Of a stretch of 64,000 bases of DNA, positions 54,701 to 62,072 are shown piece by piece; position 1 is the stretch's first letter, and each line of letters begins with the position of its first letter. Source of the stretch: a virus. Location of the stretch: IMG/VR virus record IMGVR_UViG_3300027759_000045, positions 186,001 through 250,000 of that record; one strand, 5' to 3'. Made by a program: the position numbers and the translations under genes. The notes under the pieces are model-generated. The model had not been told where the DNA came from and searched no databases. It was given only the letters and a program-made list of their open reading frames with translations.

Positions 54701-55063
54701 AACTTTGGTAACAAAACAACCACAAGTAACACCACAGCACTGGACCGCATCAATGTGGCACGTTTGGTAGCATTTATTCGTGGACGCCTGGACATCATTG
54801 GCAAGCAGTTCTTGTTTGAACCAAATGATCAGATCACACGCAATCAGATCAAGAACGCAATTGACGGTCTAATGATTGACCTGGTTGCTAAACGTGGTCT
54901 CTATGACTATCTAGTGGTGTGTGATGCGTCAAACAATACTCCTGCACGTATAGATCGTAACGAATTGTATGTTGATATTGCTATTGAGCCAGTCAAGGCA
55001 GTTGAGTTTATCTACATTCCAGTGCGTATCAAGAACACTGGGGAAATTGCTGCCGGCGGCTAA
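51770..55063 (+). CDS. 18: Tail sheath protein gp18
   Basis: 1097 aa, far longer than T4 gp18 (659 aa). N-terminus VSPGVEVTIIDESQYIPAATNSVPYILIATA and YLMTSQRDLAATFG, and C-terminal core (ALNNERNNTGFVIGDTPLRL, TTGEFQPLGVRQGLRDVLYE, LDRINVARLVAFIRGRLD, IEPVKAVEFIYIPVRIKNTGEI) are typical of T4-type sheaths. The extra ~400 residues sit in the middle, with W/D-rich modules (YGDLWVDTSDLENYPKLYRWQPVNG). Contraction of this sheath drives injection. Followed by a terminator and the tube gene. Confidence 0.96.
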   Translation: MALVSPGVEVTIIDESQYIPAATNSVPYILIATAQNKVSAAGVGVAPGTLAVNANRVYLMTSQRDLAATFGNPFFYKTTAGTPINGYELNEYGLLAAYSALGVSNRAYVQRVDIDLTELTASLSRPLGAPTNNTYWLDTANTEWGIFQWNITTGVFTVQTPIVITSTLQLETGTTVPLQTVGSIGDYAVTATSTFNPGYYKRGGPTSAQTSATELSDLYNTWVIIGSDEWKTAWPTVSGTLAPTTLTAGQTFSVNDVTITVPASPNNTVDGISTAINTAAITGVFAANIGGKLYIYADSTATNDGSTADTGVVSIANISGTALTTLGITADEYFAPTYQVSPSYTVPRWGSTQTQPAPTGSVWQKISDVNQGTQIVVKKYSSILGAFVAQACPVYLTENEELYATDPSGGGKNIPAGSTYAHANILKDNTSSFTIFERYATGATEITGDDTTPGPFVSGNSFTILATQPGTLTVATATATLEGTTVEDFIAAVSAANVPYVSATVNSAGAVVFTHSAGGSTVLTNITGTPVTTAGFNTSVTGVRNNYVDGVATGLGLSNWVTTPTFTYTASAAAPDQDPADGRLWYYSAVDDVDILIQDNGEWQGYQNVTNDIRGYDLSNTNAAGPIISATAPTTQTNTAESPLVYGDLWVDTSDLENYPKLYRWQPVNGVDQWVAIDNTDQTTENGVLFADARWAPNGDTDPITAPFPTITSLLVSDYLDLDAPNPSLYPQGMLLFNSRRSGFNVKSFQVDYFNADTYPDDTLPAVTNAWVTASGLKANGSPYMGRQAQRAMIVAALKSGIDVNTDVREEQRQFNLMATPAYPELMPNMIALNNERNNTGFVIGDTPLRLDPQDILLWASNNNGLGLDTGDGLTVGNQYMGVFYPSCQTTDLSGSPVVTAPSHMMIRTIIRSDEVSFPWFAPAGTRRGVIDNAVQLGYVNSTTGEFQPLGVRQGLRDVLYENAINPITFIPGIGITNFGNKTTTSNTTALDRINVARLVAFIRGRLDIIGKQFLFEPNDQITRNQIKNAIDGLMIDLVAKRGLYDYLVVCDASNNTPARIDRNELYVDIAIEPVKAVEFIYIPVRIKNTGEIAAGG

Positions 55064-55064
55064 T

Positions 55065-55090
55065 AAAATAGGGACCTGGTCCCTATTTTT
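55065..55090 (+). terminator. Intrinsic terminator between sheath and tube genes
   Basis: AAATAGGGAC-CTG-GTCCCTATTT, about 10 bp, followed by T-run. Confidence 0.88.
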
Positions 55091-55107
55091 AGTCACGCAT
55101 AGATAAC

Positions 55108-55115
55108 ATAAATAA
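55108..55115 (+). promoter_or_regulatory. Putative late promoter for gp19 (ATAAATAA)
   Basis: ATAAATAA, 18 bases after the terminator and 21 before the tube ATG, with SD CAGAGGA. Confidence 0.55.
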
Positions 55116-55136
55116 CAGTAACAGAGGATAAAAATT

Positions 55137-55781
55137 ATGGCTTCAGCATCGTTAAACAAAATGACAGTACCCTTGGCAAGTGACGCTAGCCAAGGCAGTA
55201 CAGGCATATTAATGCCAAAACTCAAATACCGCTTTCGAGTGATATTTGAAAATTTTGGTGTGCAAGGTGGTCCAGTTACCGAAATGACCAAACAGGTCAT
55301 TGACTTTACACGTCCAACAGTGACATTTGAAAATATTGATTTACCAATTTACAACTCCACTCTTAAAATGGCTGGCAAGCACTCATGGGGCGACGTAAGT
55401 TGTAACTTGCGTGACGATGCCGGCGCTAATGTACAACAACTGGTTGGATCCCAACTACAGAAACAACTGGACTTCTTTGAAATGGCATCTGCGGCCGCAG
55501 GTGCAGATTACAAGTTCACAACCAAGTTTGAAGTACTGGACGGTGGCAACGGTGCTGTTGCTCCAACAGTGTTAGAGTCATGGGAACTGTATGGCTGCTA
55601 CTTGAAAGAAGTAAACTATGGTGATGCCAACTACGCAACCAGTGAAGCAATGACCATTGCACTGAGCATCACATACGACAATGCTAACCAAGTGGTTGGC
55701 GGCGGTGTTGGCGAAACAGGCACTATCCTTGGTACTACGTTAGGCACAGTAACCGGCTTAGGTGGCACCCAAGGCGCCTAA
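55137..55781 (+). CDS. 19: Tail tube protein gp19
   Basis: 214 aa (T4: 163). Tube-fold sequence: LMPKLKYRFRVIFENFGVQGGPVTEMTKQVIDFTRPTVTFENIDLPIYNSTLKMAG, then LESWELYGCYLKEVNYGDANYATSEAMTIALSITYDNA. Forms the inner tail tube inside the sheath. The Gly/Thr-rich tail is an extension. Own terminator-promoter unit directly after gp18, as in T4. Confidence 0.88.
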   Translation: MASASLNKMTVPLASDASQGSTGILMPKLKYRFRVIFENFGVQGGPVTEMTKQVIDFTRPTVTFENIDLPIYNSTLKMAGKHSWGDVSCNLRDDAGANVQQLVGSQLQKQLDFFEMASAAAGADYKFTTKFEVLDGGNGAVAPTVLESWELYGCYLKEVNYGDANYATSEAMTIALSITYDNANQVVGGGVGETGTILGTTLGTVTGLGGTQGA

Positions 55782-55789
55782 GTAACTGA

Positions 55790-56929
55790 ATGAGCTTTGG
55801 ACAAAACTTTTTAAAAGGTTTTATTGGCGACAACGGGTTAAGAGATTACACCCACGCCAATAAAACCTTTCGCACAAACGGATACGAACTTGCGCCACGC
55901 TTCAAGTTCAACTTCCACACATTCTTTAATTTAAATTCTGGAGCAATACCATTCTTGCAGGCCATGGTTGGCAATGGCGATGCTGCCAGTATTGGCTTGT
56001 CGGTTAAAACTGTTGACTTGCCCAGCTATCAAATATCAGTTGACACAATGAATCAGTACAATCGTAAGCGATTGGTACAGAGTAAAATTGAATATCAACC
56101 TGTTACCATAACATTCAACGACGATGGCGGCGATCTAATTCGTAATTTATGGTACAACTACTTCAGTTACTACTATAAAGATCCAGTGCAACAGTACGAA
56201 GGTGTGCCAAACACCAACGGAACTAGTGGCAGTTTACAAACAACACCAACCGGATTTGGTTACAACACACGTGACACCTACAGCAACGATAGATTTGTAA
56301 ACGACTGGGGTTATGTGGGTGAAAGTTATACCGATGGAACATTTGCTCCAGAAGGTAAGCCGCCTTTTTTTCGTGACATCAAAATTTACGGACTTAATCA
56401 GCACAAGTTTGCTGCCTATGTGTTGGTGAATCCAATGATCACTGATTGGAAACACGATACCTATGACTACAGTCAAGGCAACGGTATTATGACACACACT
56501 GTGACAATAAAATATGAAACTGTAAAATACTATTCCGGTGCCATTGGTGCTGTGCGTCCCGATACCAATGTGGTTGGGTTTGCTGATCCTAACCATTACG
56601 ATCAGATCCGTAGTTCAATTTCTCGTCCTGGCAGTCAGTCAACTGTGCTGGGACAAGGCGGATTGCTGGATGCTGGTGTGGGCATTTACGAAGACTTGAC
56701 TGCGCTGATGTCTGGTCGTGGTAGTCTTGCCAATGTGATTGGTGGTGTACAAAAAGCACTGAATGTAAATCAAACACTGAAGCGAACACCGCTCTCAAAC
56801 ATCATACGCAATGATGCAAACGCTGTCAAACAAGATGTGTTGCGCAACAGCTTACCGGGCGCAATGCGCAACGCAGCCAACTCTGCCAACAGTATGATAT
56901 TTCCTAAAGCACCGCCTCCTAGACCATGA
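55790..56929 (+). CDS. Tail-tube-fold protein, possible tube initiator (gp54-like)
   Basis: 379 aa. Shares tube-like features with gp19: PRFKFNFHTFFNLN, VKTVDLPSYQISVDTMNQYNRKRLVQSKIEYQPVTITFNDD and DIKIYGLNQHKFAAYVLVNPMITDWKHDTYDY. The helical C-terminus is separate. Position after gp19 and length near T4 gp54 (320 aa) suggest a tube-initiator-type baseplate protein, but a second tube-like role is possible. Start 8 bases after the tube stop; ends in an ATGA overlap. Confidence 0.58.
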   Translation: MSFGQNFLKGFIGDNGLRDYTHANKTFRTNGYELAPRFKFNFHTFFNLNSGAIPFLQAMVGNGDAASIGLSVKTVDLPSYQISVDTMNQYNRKRLVQSKIEYQPVTITFNDDGGDLIRNLWYNYFSYYYKDPVQQYEGVPNTNGTSGSLQTTPTGFGYNTRDTYSNDRFVNDWGYVGESYTDGTFAPEGKPPFFRDIKIYGLNQHKFAAYVLVNPMITDWKHDTYDYSQGNGIMTHTVTIKYETVKYYSGAIGAVRPDTNVVGFADPNHYDQIRSSISRPGSQSTVLGQGGLLDAGVGIYEDLTALMSGRGSLANVIGGVQKALNVNQTLKRTPLSNIIRNDANAVKQDVLRNSLPGAMRNAANSANSMIFPKAPPPRP

Positions 56930-57288
56930 GCTCAATTAACAACACCAACTACAATCTAGATCTCACTGTGAGAGTGTTTGACAGTTTTTACGGATACGAG
57001 CAGTTTGTTGACAGCAATGAATATGATGTGGTGCTCAGTTACTTCAAGACAACATGCACCACTGCGGTAGCAGCGGCCAACTTTGCCACGGCTCTGTTCA
57101 GAGTTGCCAATGAACAAAGTATACCGGTGCTGTCATTGTTACAGCAGATGCAAACAACTTCTAATACTGCAGAACTGAACTTGACTCTGGCATATTATCT
57201 CAATGACCAGCGTAGTAATGCCACCTTGCTTGGCGTATCACAACCTGTGCAGCCAAACTACTATGCGGCACGAAATGCCCGGGCATGA
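56926..57288 (+). CDS. Small unknown protein between tube-like and gp4 genes
   Basis: 120 aa. NYNLDLTVRVFDSFYGYEQFVDSNEYDVVLSYFKTTC, then helices VAAANFATALFRVANEQSIPVLSLLQQM and LNLTLAYYLNDQRSNATLLGV. No recognised family. ATGA overlaps at both ends couple it with the tube-like gene and gp4, so it is probably a late assembly or virion protein. Confidence 0.62.
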   Translation: MSSINNTNYNLDLTVRVFDSFYGYEQFVDSNEYDVVLSYFKTTCTTAVAAANFATALFRVANEQSIPVLSLLQQMQTTSNTAELNLTLAYYLNDQRSNATLLGVSQPVQPNYYAARNARA

Positions 57289-57716
57289 GCAAGTTTGCAC
57301 AAGGACCCTACACTGTAAAAAACCCTGCCAAGTATGTGGGCAAGGGTACCCCACGTTATAGATCAGGATGGGAATTATCGTTCATGATATTTCTGGACAA
57401 CAACGACAATGTGATGCAGTGGGCCAGTGAAAGCATACAGATCCCTTATCGCAATCCTGTCACAGGAAAACAAAGCATCTACATACCGGATTTTTTGATC
57501 ACATACAGAACACGTCAGAACACCTTGATTGCAGAAGTGATCGAAATCAAACCCAAAAAACAAAGCATCATTGAAAGTAAAATGAACAACAGAGACCGTA
57601 TGGTTGTGGCCATCAACTACGCCAAATGGGCATCTGCAACCAAGTGGTGCAACCGCAACGGCTTAAAATTCAGAGTAATCACAGAAGAAGACATGTTCCG
57701 CAACGGCGGAAAATAA
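57285..57716 (+). CDS. 4: Head completion protein gp4 (gp50/65)
   Basis: 143 aa (T4: 150). Family motifs: PRYRSGWELSFMIFLDNNDNVMQWASE, IPYRNPVTGKQSIYIPDFLITY and IEIKPKKQS, a TnsA/PD-(D/E)XK-like nuclease layout (Glu, Asp and E-x-K). In T4, gp4 acts late in head filling, possibly protecting or trimming DNA ends before tail joining. Confidence 0.9.
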   Translation: MSKFAQGPYTVKNPAKYVGKGTPRYRSGWELSFMIFLDNNDNVMQWASESIQIPYRNPVTGKQSIYIPDFLITYRTRQNTLIAEVIEIKPKKQSIIESKMNNRDRMVVAINYAKWASATKWCNRNGLKFRVITEEDMFRNGGK

Positions 57717-57739
57717 GCCTCACTATGCCGCAAAAGCGG

Positions 57740-57746
57740 TAAATAT
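57740..57746 (+). promoter_or_regulatory. Putative late promoter for gp16 (TAAATAT)
   Basis: Directly after the small hairpin CCGCAAAAGCGG and 3 bases before the gp16 ATG. Confidence 0.35.
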
Positions 57747-57749
57747 GGT

Positions 57750-58253
57750 ATGACTAAAAAATTAGAAGACCTCTTCGACTTACCGTCTAGCACCGCCGAC
57801 ACAGACGAAACTGTGCCGGATATTGCCACCACACAATATGCCATAACTGAAATTGACAATGCCATTGACAAGATTGATGCTGCCTTACCCGGTGTGCGCG
57901 ATCTAGAAGCCAGTGATGGTGACATGGACGAACTAGCACAAAAAGCCACAGAAACATTTGATGATCTAATGGACCTTGGCATGCAAATCGACAGTCGTTA
58001 TGCCAGTGAAATCTTTGCAGTGGCAGGTGCCATGCTGGGCCATGCACTCACTGCCAAAACAGCCAAGATGAACAAGAAACTCAAAATGATTCAGTTGCAG
58101 TTACAAAAAGCCAAACTGGATCTTGACCGAGAAAAACGCACAGATGACGACTATCAAGAATCTACAGAAACTGCCGAAGGTCAAGTGCTGAGTCGCAATG
58201 ATTTGTTGGATCGACTTATTGGCACAAGAGACCAAAAGAATAAACAAGCATAA
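57750..58253 (+). CDS. 16: Terminase small subunit gp16-like
   Basis: 167 aa (T4: 164). Starts MTKKLEDLFDLP, as gp16 proteins do, and has central helices SRYASEIFAVAGAMLGHALTAKTAKMNKKLKMIQLQLQ matching the T4 gp16 coiled-coil region (RHMEVFATLMGQM...NREILKLHKDM). It recognises DNA and stimulates the large terminase. The large subunit gp17, next to gp16 in T4, is not in this window. Confidence 0.8.
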   Translation: MTKKLEDLFDLPSSTADTDETVPDIATTQYAITEIDNAIDKIDAALPGVRDLEASDGDMDELAQKATETFDDLMDLGMQIDSRYASEIFAVAGAMLGHALTAKTAKMNKKLKMIQLQLQKAKLDLDREKRTDDDYQESTETAEGQVLSRNDLLDRLIGTRDQKNKQA

Positions 58254-58257
58254 ATAT
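58250..58257 (+). promoter_or_regulatory. Putative late promoter overlapping the gp16 stop (ATAAATAT)
   Basis: ATAAATAT contains the TAA stop of gp16; the next ATG is 16 bases on, with SD TAGGGA between. Confidence 0.5.
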
Positions 58258-58273
58258 CATATAGGGATCGATT

Positions 58274-58882
58274 ATGAAACATTTTAAAGAATATCTGGCA
58301 GAGAACGAAAGAGTATACAATTACCGCATCAAAATTGCAGGTGATACTCCCAAAGATCTAGTTCGGGCACTGGGAGAAAAACTTCGTCAATTTGACGTGG
58401 TCAAAATGTCTGCCCCAAAAACGTCACCTGTTCAGGTCCGGTTAGCAGACTTTCCGGCCATTGAAAACGAAAGCTGTACACACATGGATGTTGAATTCCG
58501 GTATCCAGCAATTGAACCACAGATTCGTCAGATTGCACAACTGTTGGGCATTGATCCAAATCGTGTGTGCATGTTGACTGTGCCATACGAAAACAACTAT
58601 GACAAAGAGGCCGCAGATGTTGAAAAACAAAATAAAGATCTGTTGACCAACACGGACTATCCGGCACCGGATGCAGAACAGAAAGCCTTATACAAGGACT
58701 ATTCGGCTGCTCCAGAAGACCATGCAGTGCTGAAAAATACCTATCGCAGTGACTTCACAGTGGCCGGCGGTCGGACACCTCCAGCAGTGACCACAAACAG
58801 TTTACCCATGAACAACAAGAGCCCAATGACCAACATCAAGCGTCCACCCCGGCCAGCAACAGGCTACAACCCTAAAGGATAA
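58274..58882 (+). CDS. Putative internal head protein with capsid-targeting N-terminus
   Basis: 202 aa. The first residues, MKHFKEYLAE, closely match the T4 capsid-targeting sequence (MKTYQEFIAE), ending in L-A-E, a gp21 cleavage site. The mature part would start at NERVYNYRIKIAGDTPKDL, an alpha/beta domain near residues 15-110 (VEFRYPAIEPQIRQIAQLLGIDPNRVCMLTVPYE). A Pro/Asn-rich tail follows. By analogy with T4 IPI-IPIII it may be packed in the head and injected. A plain head structural protein is the alternative. Confidence 0.65.
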   Translation: MKHFKEYLAENERVYNYRIKIAGDTPKDLVRALGEKLRQFDVVKMSAPKTSPVQVRLADFPAIENESCTHMDVEFRYPAIEPQIRQIAQLLGIDPNRVCMLTVPYENNYDKEAADVEKQNKDLLTNTDYPAPDAEQKALYKDYSAAPEDHAVLKNTYRSDFTVAGGRTPPAVTTNSLPMNNKSPMTNIKRPPRPATGYNPKG

Positions 58883-58886
58883 TAAA

Positions 58887-60728
58887 ATGAGTTTTTTCCA
58901 CAACCTAAACAAAACACTAGACGGCATTGCTGCCCGACCAGAAGCCGCACCGTTAAACGAGCGTGACGAAGGCAAGCCAGGCAAGAACTTTGAGAAGATT
59001 GCCAAAAGTGCCGCAGAACGTTACGGCTCAAAAGAAGCAGGCGAGCGAGTGGCAGGTGCTGTTCGTGCCAAGTTGGCCAAGGCCGGCAAACTAGAAGAGC
59101 AAGACATGGACGAAGGCCTAGGCGATGTGGTGAAGAAAGTTGGCGGCATGGCCAAGAAAGCCGGCAACGCTGTACTGAACAAAGTTGGCCACGGCAGCGA
59201 CGTAGACATGATTCGTGACCTGCAACGCAAAATGGATATGCCACAAACTGGTATGAAGCCTGGTGCTGAATCTAATCCAAAACAAGTTAAAGAAAAACTG
59301 TCACCTGCCAAGCAAAAATCATTTGCCGCACTGGCACCACCTGTAGACAAAATTACTTTTGCTGACAAAATTGCCGGCGCCAAGAAAGAAGTTGACGAAA
59401 TGCTGGGCGACGTTGCTGCCGAAGCCATGCGTAATGCACTGGGTGGCAGACAACAAGTTGCCGACGAAGGCAATGCGTTTACTGGTGCTTTGGCCAAGAC
59501 GCCAAAGGGCGGCAAGTTCAAAATAGGTGGTAAAGAATTCACAGACACCAGCAGTGTGGACGAAGAGGAAGATCTCAATCCGTTTACAAACTACAAAAAT
59601 CCACGTCGAGACACTCCACGAGTTGGTGATGTTACACATGGTGCCAAACACGATACCAAGCACACGGCCACTGGTCGAGTTGTCACTCGTAGAGTTGATG
59701 CGCAAGGCAACTCAGTTGGATCAGAAACAGACGCAGAAGGTAATACCATTGACAAGCGCGGCCGCGGTCGTCCAAAGGGTCCAGAAAAAGGACCAGAGCG
59801 TACAACTGCCAAAGCATACAAGCACAAAGGCGGTCGCAAAGTCAAAGAAGGCGACATGGAAGAAGGCCATGACCAAGGACAAGCACAACAAATTTATAAC
59901 GACCTTGCTGACATTCGAGCAATAGCAAAGCAAGCACAGCGCGGTGGTGAATTCCCACAAGGGTATGCCAGTCGCTTAGAATCTGTGCTGTATGCGGCAA
60001 TGACAATGATTAAAAATCAACAGTCGGGCGACGCACAAGTTAGAGAAGCAGAGTCTACTGCTAAAAAAGATAGCCATGCAGAACGTGCCGGTAAGAAGGT
60101 TGCCAAAGATATCGAGTATGATGAAAAGAAAAAAGATGGTATCCACGGCAAGAAGCGTGGTGCTGAAGATGATAAGGCCGAAAAAGCCGGTAAAAAAGTA
60201 GCCAAAGACATTGAGTATGATGACAAGAAAGACGAAGTCAAAGAAGACGAGCCTAAAAAGTCCAATAGCAAGTTCAAGTTTGGTGGCAGTGTTTACGAAA
60301 CACTGGATGCACAGCTAGAAACTCTGATCACAGAAGGCATGAGTGTCACTGTGAACATGAGTCAAAACTCAGATGACGGCCATCCTGGCAACAAAAGCAT
60401 CACAGTAAATGCTGATGGCGAAGATGCAGAACGCTTGGCAGAATTGTTACAGATGGCCGGCCTAAGTCAGCAATCTGGATCATGCAGTTCATGCGGCTCA
60501 TCACCATGCGGTTGCAATATGGTTGACGAAAACGATCCTAACTGGCCCAGTAACACTGAAACCAGTGACAACGCACTGCAATACTCGGGTGGATTGAATG
60601 GTCCCAAATCCACAGGCCAATCTACTACTCCGGTGCTGGCAAGTCAACTGCGTAGACAAGTCAGTATGGAAGAAAGTGCAAAAGTTGAACAGAACTTGTT
60701 GAACTTATACCGAACATTTGGAAAGTAA
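58887..60728 (+). CDS. Large basic head-type protein with AT-hook and Cys cluster
   Basis: 613 aa, highly charged and low-complexity. The N-terminus is MSFFHNLNKTLDGIAARPEAAPLNE, with L-N-E as a possible gp21 site. GKPGKNFEKIAKSAAERYGSKEAGERV comes next; then an AT-hook RGRGRPKG near residues 291-298 with flanking GPEKGP; two copies of AGKKVAKDIEYD; and a Cys cluster CSSCGSSPCGC near residue 532. Probably DNA-binding and packaged in the capsid or acting in its core. Located between two putative internal head genes. Confidence 0.6.
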   Translation: MSFFHNLNKTLDGIAARPEAAPLNERDEGKPGKNFEKIAKSAAERYGSKEAGERVAGAVRAKLAKAGKLEEQDMDEGLGDVVKKVGGMAKKAGNAVLNKVGHGSDVDMIRDLQRKMDMPQTGMKPGAESNPKQVKEKLSPAKQKSFAALAPPVDKITFADKIAGAKKEVDEMLGDVAAEAMRNALGGRQQVADEGNAFTGALAKTPKGGKFKIGGKEFTDTSSVDEEEDLNPFTNYKNPRRDTPRVGDVTHGAKHDTKHTATGRVVTRRVDAQGNSVGSETDAEGNTIDKRGRGRPKGPEKGPERTTAKAYKHKGGRKVKEGDMEEGHDQGQAQQIYNDLADIRAIAKQAQRGGEFPQGYASRLESVLYAAMTMIKNQQSGDAQVREAESTAKKDSHAERAGKKVAKDIEYDEKKKDGIHGKKRGAEDDKAEKAGKKVAKDIEYDDKKDEVKEDEPKKSNSKFKFGGSVYETLDAQLETLITEGMSVTVNMSQNSDDGHPGNKSITVNADGEDAERLAELLQMAGLSQQSGSCSSCGSSPCGCNMVDENDPNWPSNTETSDNALQYSGGLNGPKSTGQSTTPVLASQLRRQVSMEESAKVEQNLLNLYRTFGK

Positions 60729-60731
60729 ACT

Positions 60732-61025
60732 ATGGCTATTCAAGTAATCAACGCCGCAGGCAACATTGTGTGGACCACAGACAAAGCATCTATTGCTGCC
60801 AACAGTGCAGATGTCACATACCAAATATATGCCACAGCATTAGGGTCAGCCTCTCCTGTTGGTAACTTGTATGCCAACGTGGTCACTGTTCCAAACGGAA
60901 CTGTACAAGAAGTCTATGTTGGTGCAGGCAACCGACTCATTCTTGCCGGAACCACTGTGACTGCCACAGCCCTGGGCACAGCAAGTTCTGCACAGTCAAG
61001 TGTTTACAACGCTGCCGGTGCATAA
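60732..61025 (+). CDS. Small beta-rich structural protein
   Basis: 97 aa. VINAAGNIVWTTDKASIAANSADVTYQIYATALGSASPVGNLYANVVTVPNG, Ala/Thr/Val-rich, resembling the fibre-type protein at 27259 in composition. Three bases after the preceding stop. Possible head decoration or minor virion protein; no family recognised. Confidence 0.55.
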   Translation: MAIQVINAAGNIVWTTDKASIAANSADVTYQIYATALGSASPVGNLYANVVTVPNGTVQEVYVGAGNRLILAGTTVTATALGTASSAQSSVYNAAGA

Positions 61026-61027
61026 AC

Positions 61028-61399
61028 ATGCGAGCCCACGAGTTTCTCATTGAGAAACATACCGGCAAGATTGGTCAACGAAGAAGTCGAGCCACTGTTG
61101 GACTTAATAAGTTTAGAGACAAAGATCTAGCCGATAGAGTTTACGAACTCAATCGAGTCATGATGGCTGCCGCCTGTACAGATGGCACATTTGTTCCAAA
61201 GATAGATCACGAGTCCTGGGCCGGCCGTTACAATGTGGCCATGCCCTACACTGAGGTTGAACAAGACATGATAGAAAAAGCATTCCAAGCAGTGGGTTCA
61301 GACCATCAAGACCTCAACCACGGTGACCTGCGTAGCCAAGAATTAGAGTCTACCAACAAACAAAGTCCTGTAAAAGGATTCCGAGGGTATCCAAGATGA
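61028..61399 (+). CDS. Putative internal head protein (SPVKGF family, copy 1)
   Basis: 123 aa. N-terminus MRAHEFLIEK has the capsid-targeting layout with an L-I-E gp21 site. The middle has FRDKDLADRVYELNRVMMAAACTDG and YTEVEQDMIEKAFQAVG helices. The C-terminus SPVKGFRGYPR is nearly identical to that of the next gene. Stop overlaps the next start (ATGA). Probably a small head-packaged protein; mature function unknown. Confidence 0.58.
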   Translation: MRAHEFLIEKHTGKIGQRRSRATVGLNKFRDKDLADRVYELNRVMMAAACTDGTFVPKIDHESWAGRYNVAMPYTEVEQDMIEKAFQAVGSDHQDLNHGDLRSQELESTNKQSPVKGFRGYPR

Positions 61400-61782
61400 G
61401 AGCCCGTGAATTTCTTCGAGAAGAAGCAACACTGCCACCCGAGCAAGCAGATCCTATGAATCATGTGTTTGTGTTGCCGGGCGTACAGTCCTCGGATCCG
61501 TATCAAATATATCGATTTGGTGTAGCACTAGCTCGGGCACGTAGTGATGCTGGAACAGATGACATTACCAACAACCTACCTGCTTGGAGTGCCAAAGCAG
61601 CATTTGGCGAAGATGCAGTGGTTGCTGGATTCAATGGCAGTGTTGGGCCAGTTATTGACCAAGCATTAAAAATGTCCGGTTTACCTGTTGCAAAAATTCA
61701 AATAAGCACACCAAACAGTCTAGAACCCAGTCTAGTAAATAATACTAGCCCTGTTAAAGGCTTCAAAGGATATCCACGATAA
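61396..61782 (+). CDS. Putative internal head protein (SPVKGF family, copy 2)
   Basis: 128 aa. N-terminus MRAREFLREE (L-R-E) and C-terminus SPVKGFKGYPR match the preceding gene. The middle differs: PMNHVFVLPGVQSSDPYQIYRFGVALARARSDAG and AFGEDAVVAGFNGSVGPVIDQALKMSGLP, an alpha/beta layout. The same ends with different cores suggest a shared targeting and processing scheme. Confidence 0.58.
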   Translation: MRAREFLREEATLPPEQADPMNHVFVLPGVQSSDPYQIYRFGVALARARSDAGTDDITNNLPAWSAKAAFGEDAVVAGFNGSVGPVIDQALKMSGLPVAKIQISTPNSLEPSLVNNTSPVKGFKGYPR

Positions 61783-62061
61783 ATGGCCAATCCACCACCA
61801 CCATACGACGACATCACAGGCATCAGCCGTGCTGTGATGAAAGACAACGCACAAGTAACAATAGAAAACTATAACGGCAATGCCAGACCTGGCGAACTGG
61901 TAGTTGACCAAAGCACTGATCAAGTGTTTATCGGCAACAGCTCGGGTGCGTTAACACAGATTGCCGCTGGAATTACCAACGGTGGTAGTGCAGGACTTCC
62001 TGCAGGATTTTTGCAATTGGCCTACAATCCCACCACTGGCGAAATTGTATATTACACCTAA
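61783..62061 (+). CDS. Small virion protein (GNARPGELVVD family)
   Basis: 92 aa. Begins directly at the base after the preceding stop. VTIENYNGNARPGELVVDQSTDQVFIGNSSGALTQI is a beta motif found, as I recall, in fibre and structural proteins of T4-like marine phages. Ends FLQLAYNPTTGEIVYYT. Probably a fibre- or head-associated part. Confidence 0.55.
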   Translation: MANPPPPYDDITGISRAVMKDNAQVTIENYNGNARPGELVVDQSTDQVFIGNSSGALTQIAAGITNGGSAGLPAGFLQLAYNPTTGEIVYYT

Positions 62062-62068
62062 TAAATAT
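62061..62068 (+). promoter_or_regulatory. Putative late promoter overlapping a stop codon (ATAAATAT)
   Basis: Begins at the last base of the TAA stop of the preceding gene, 4 bases before the nuclease ATG. Confidence 0.4.
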
Positions 62069-62072
62069 CTAC

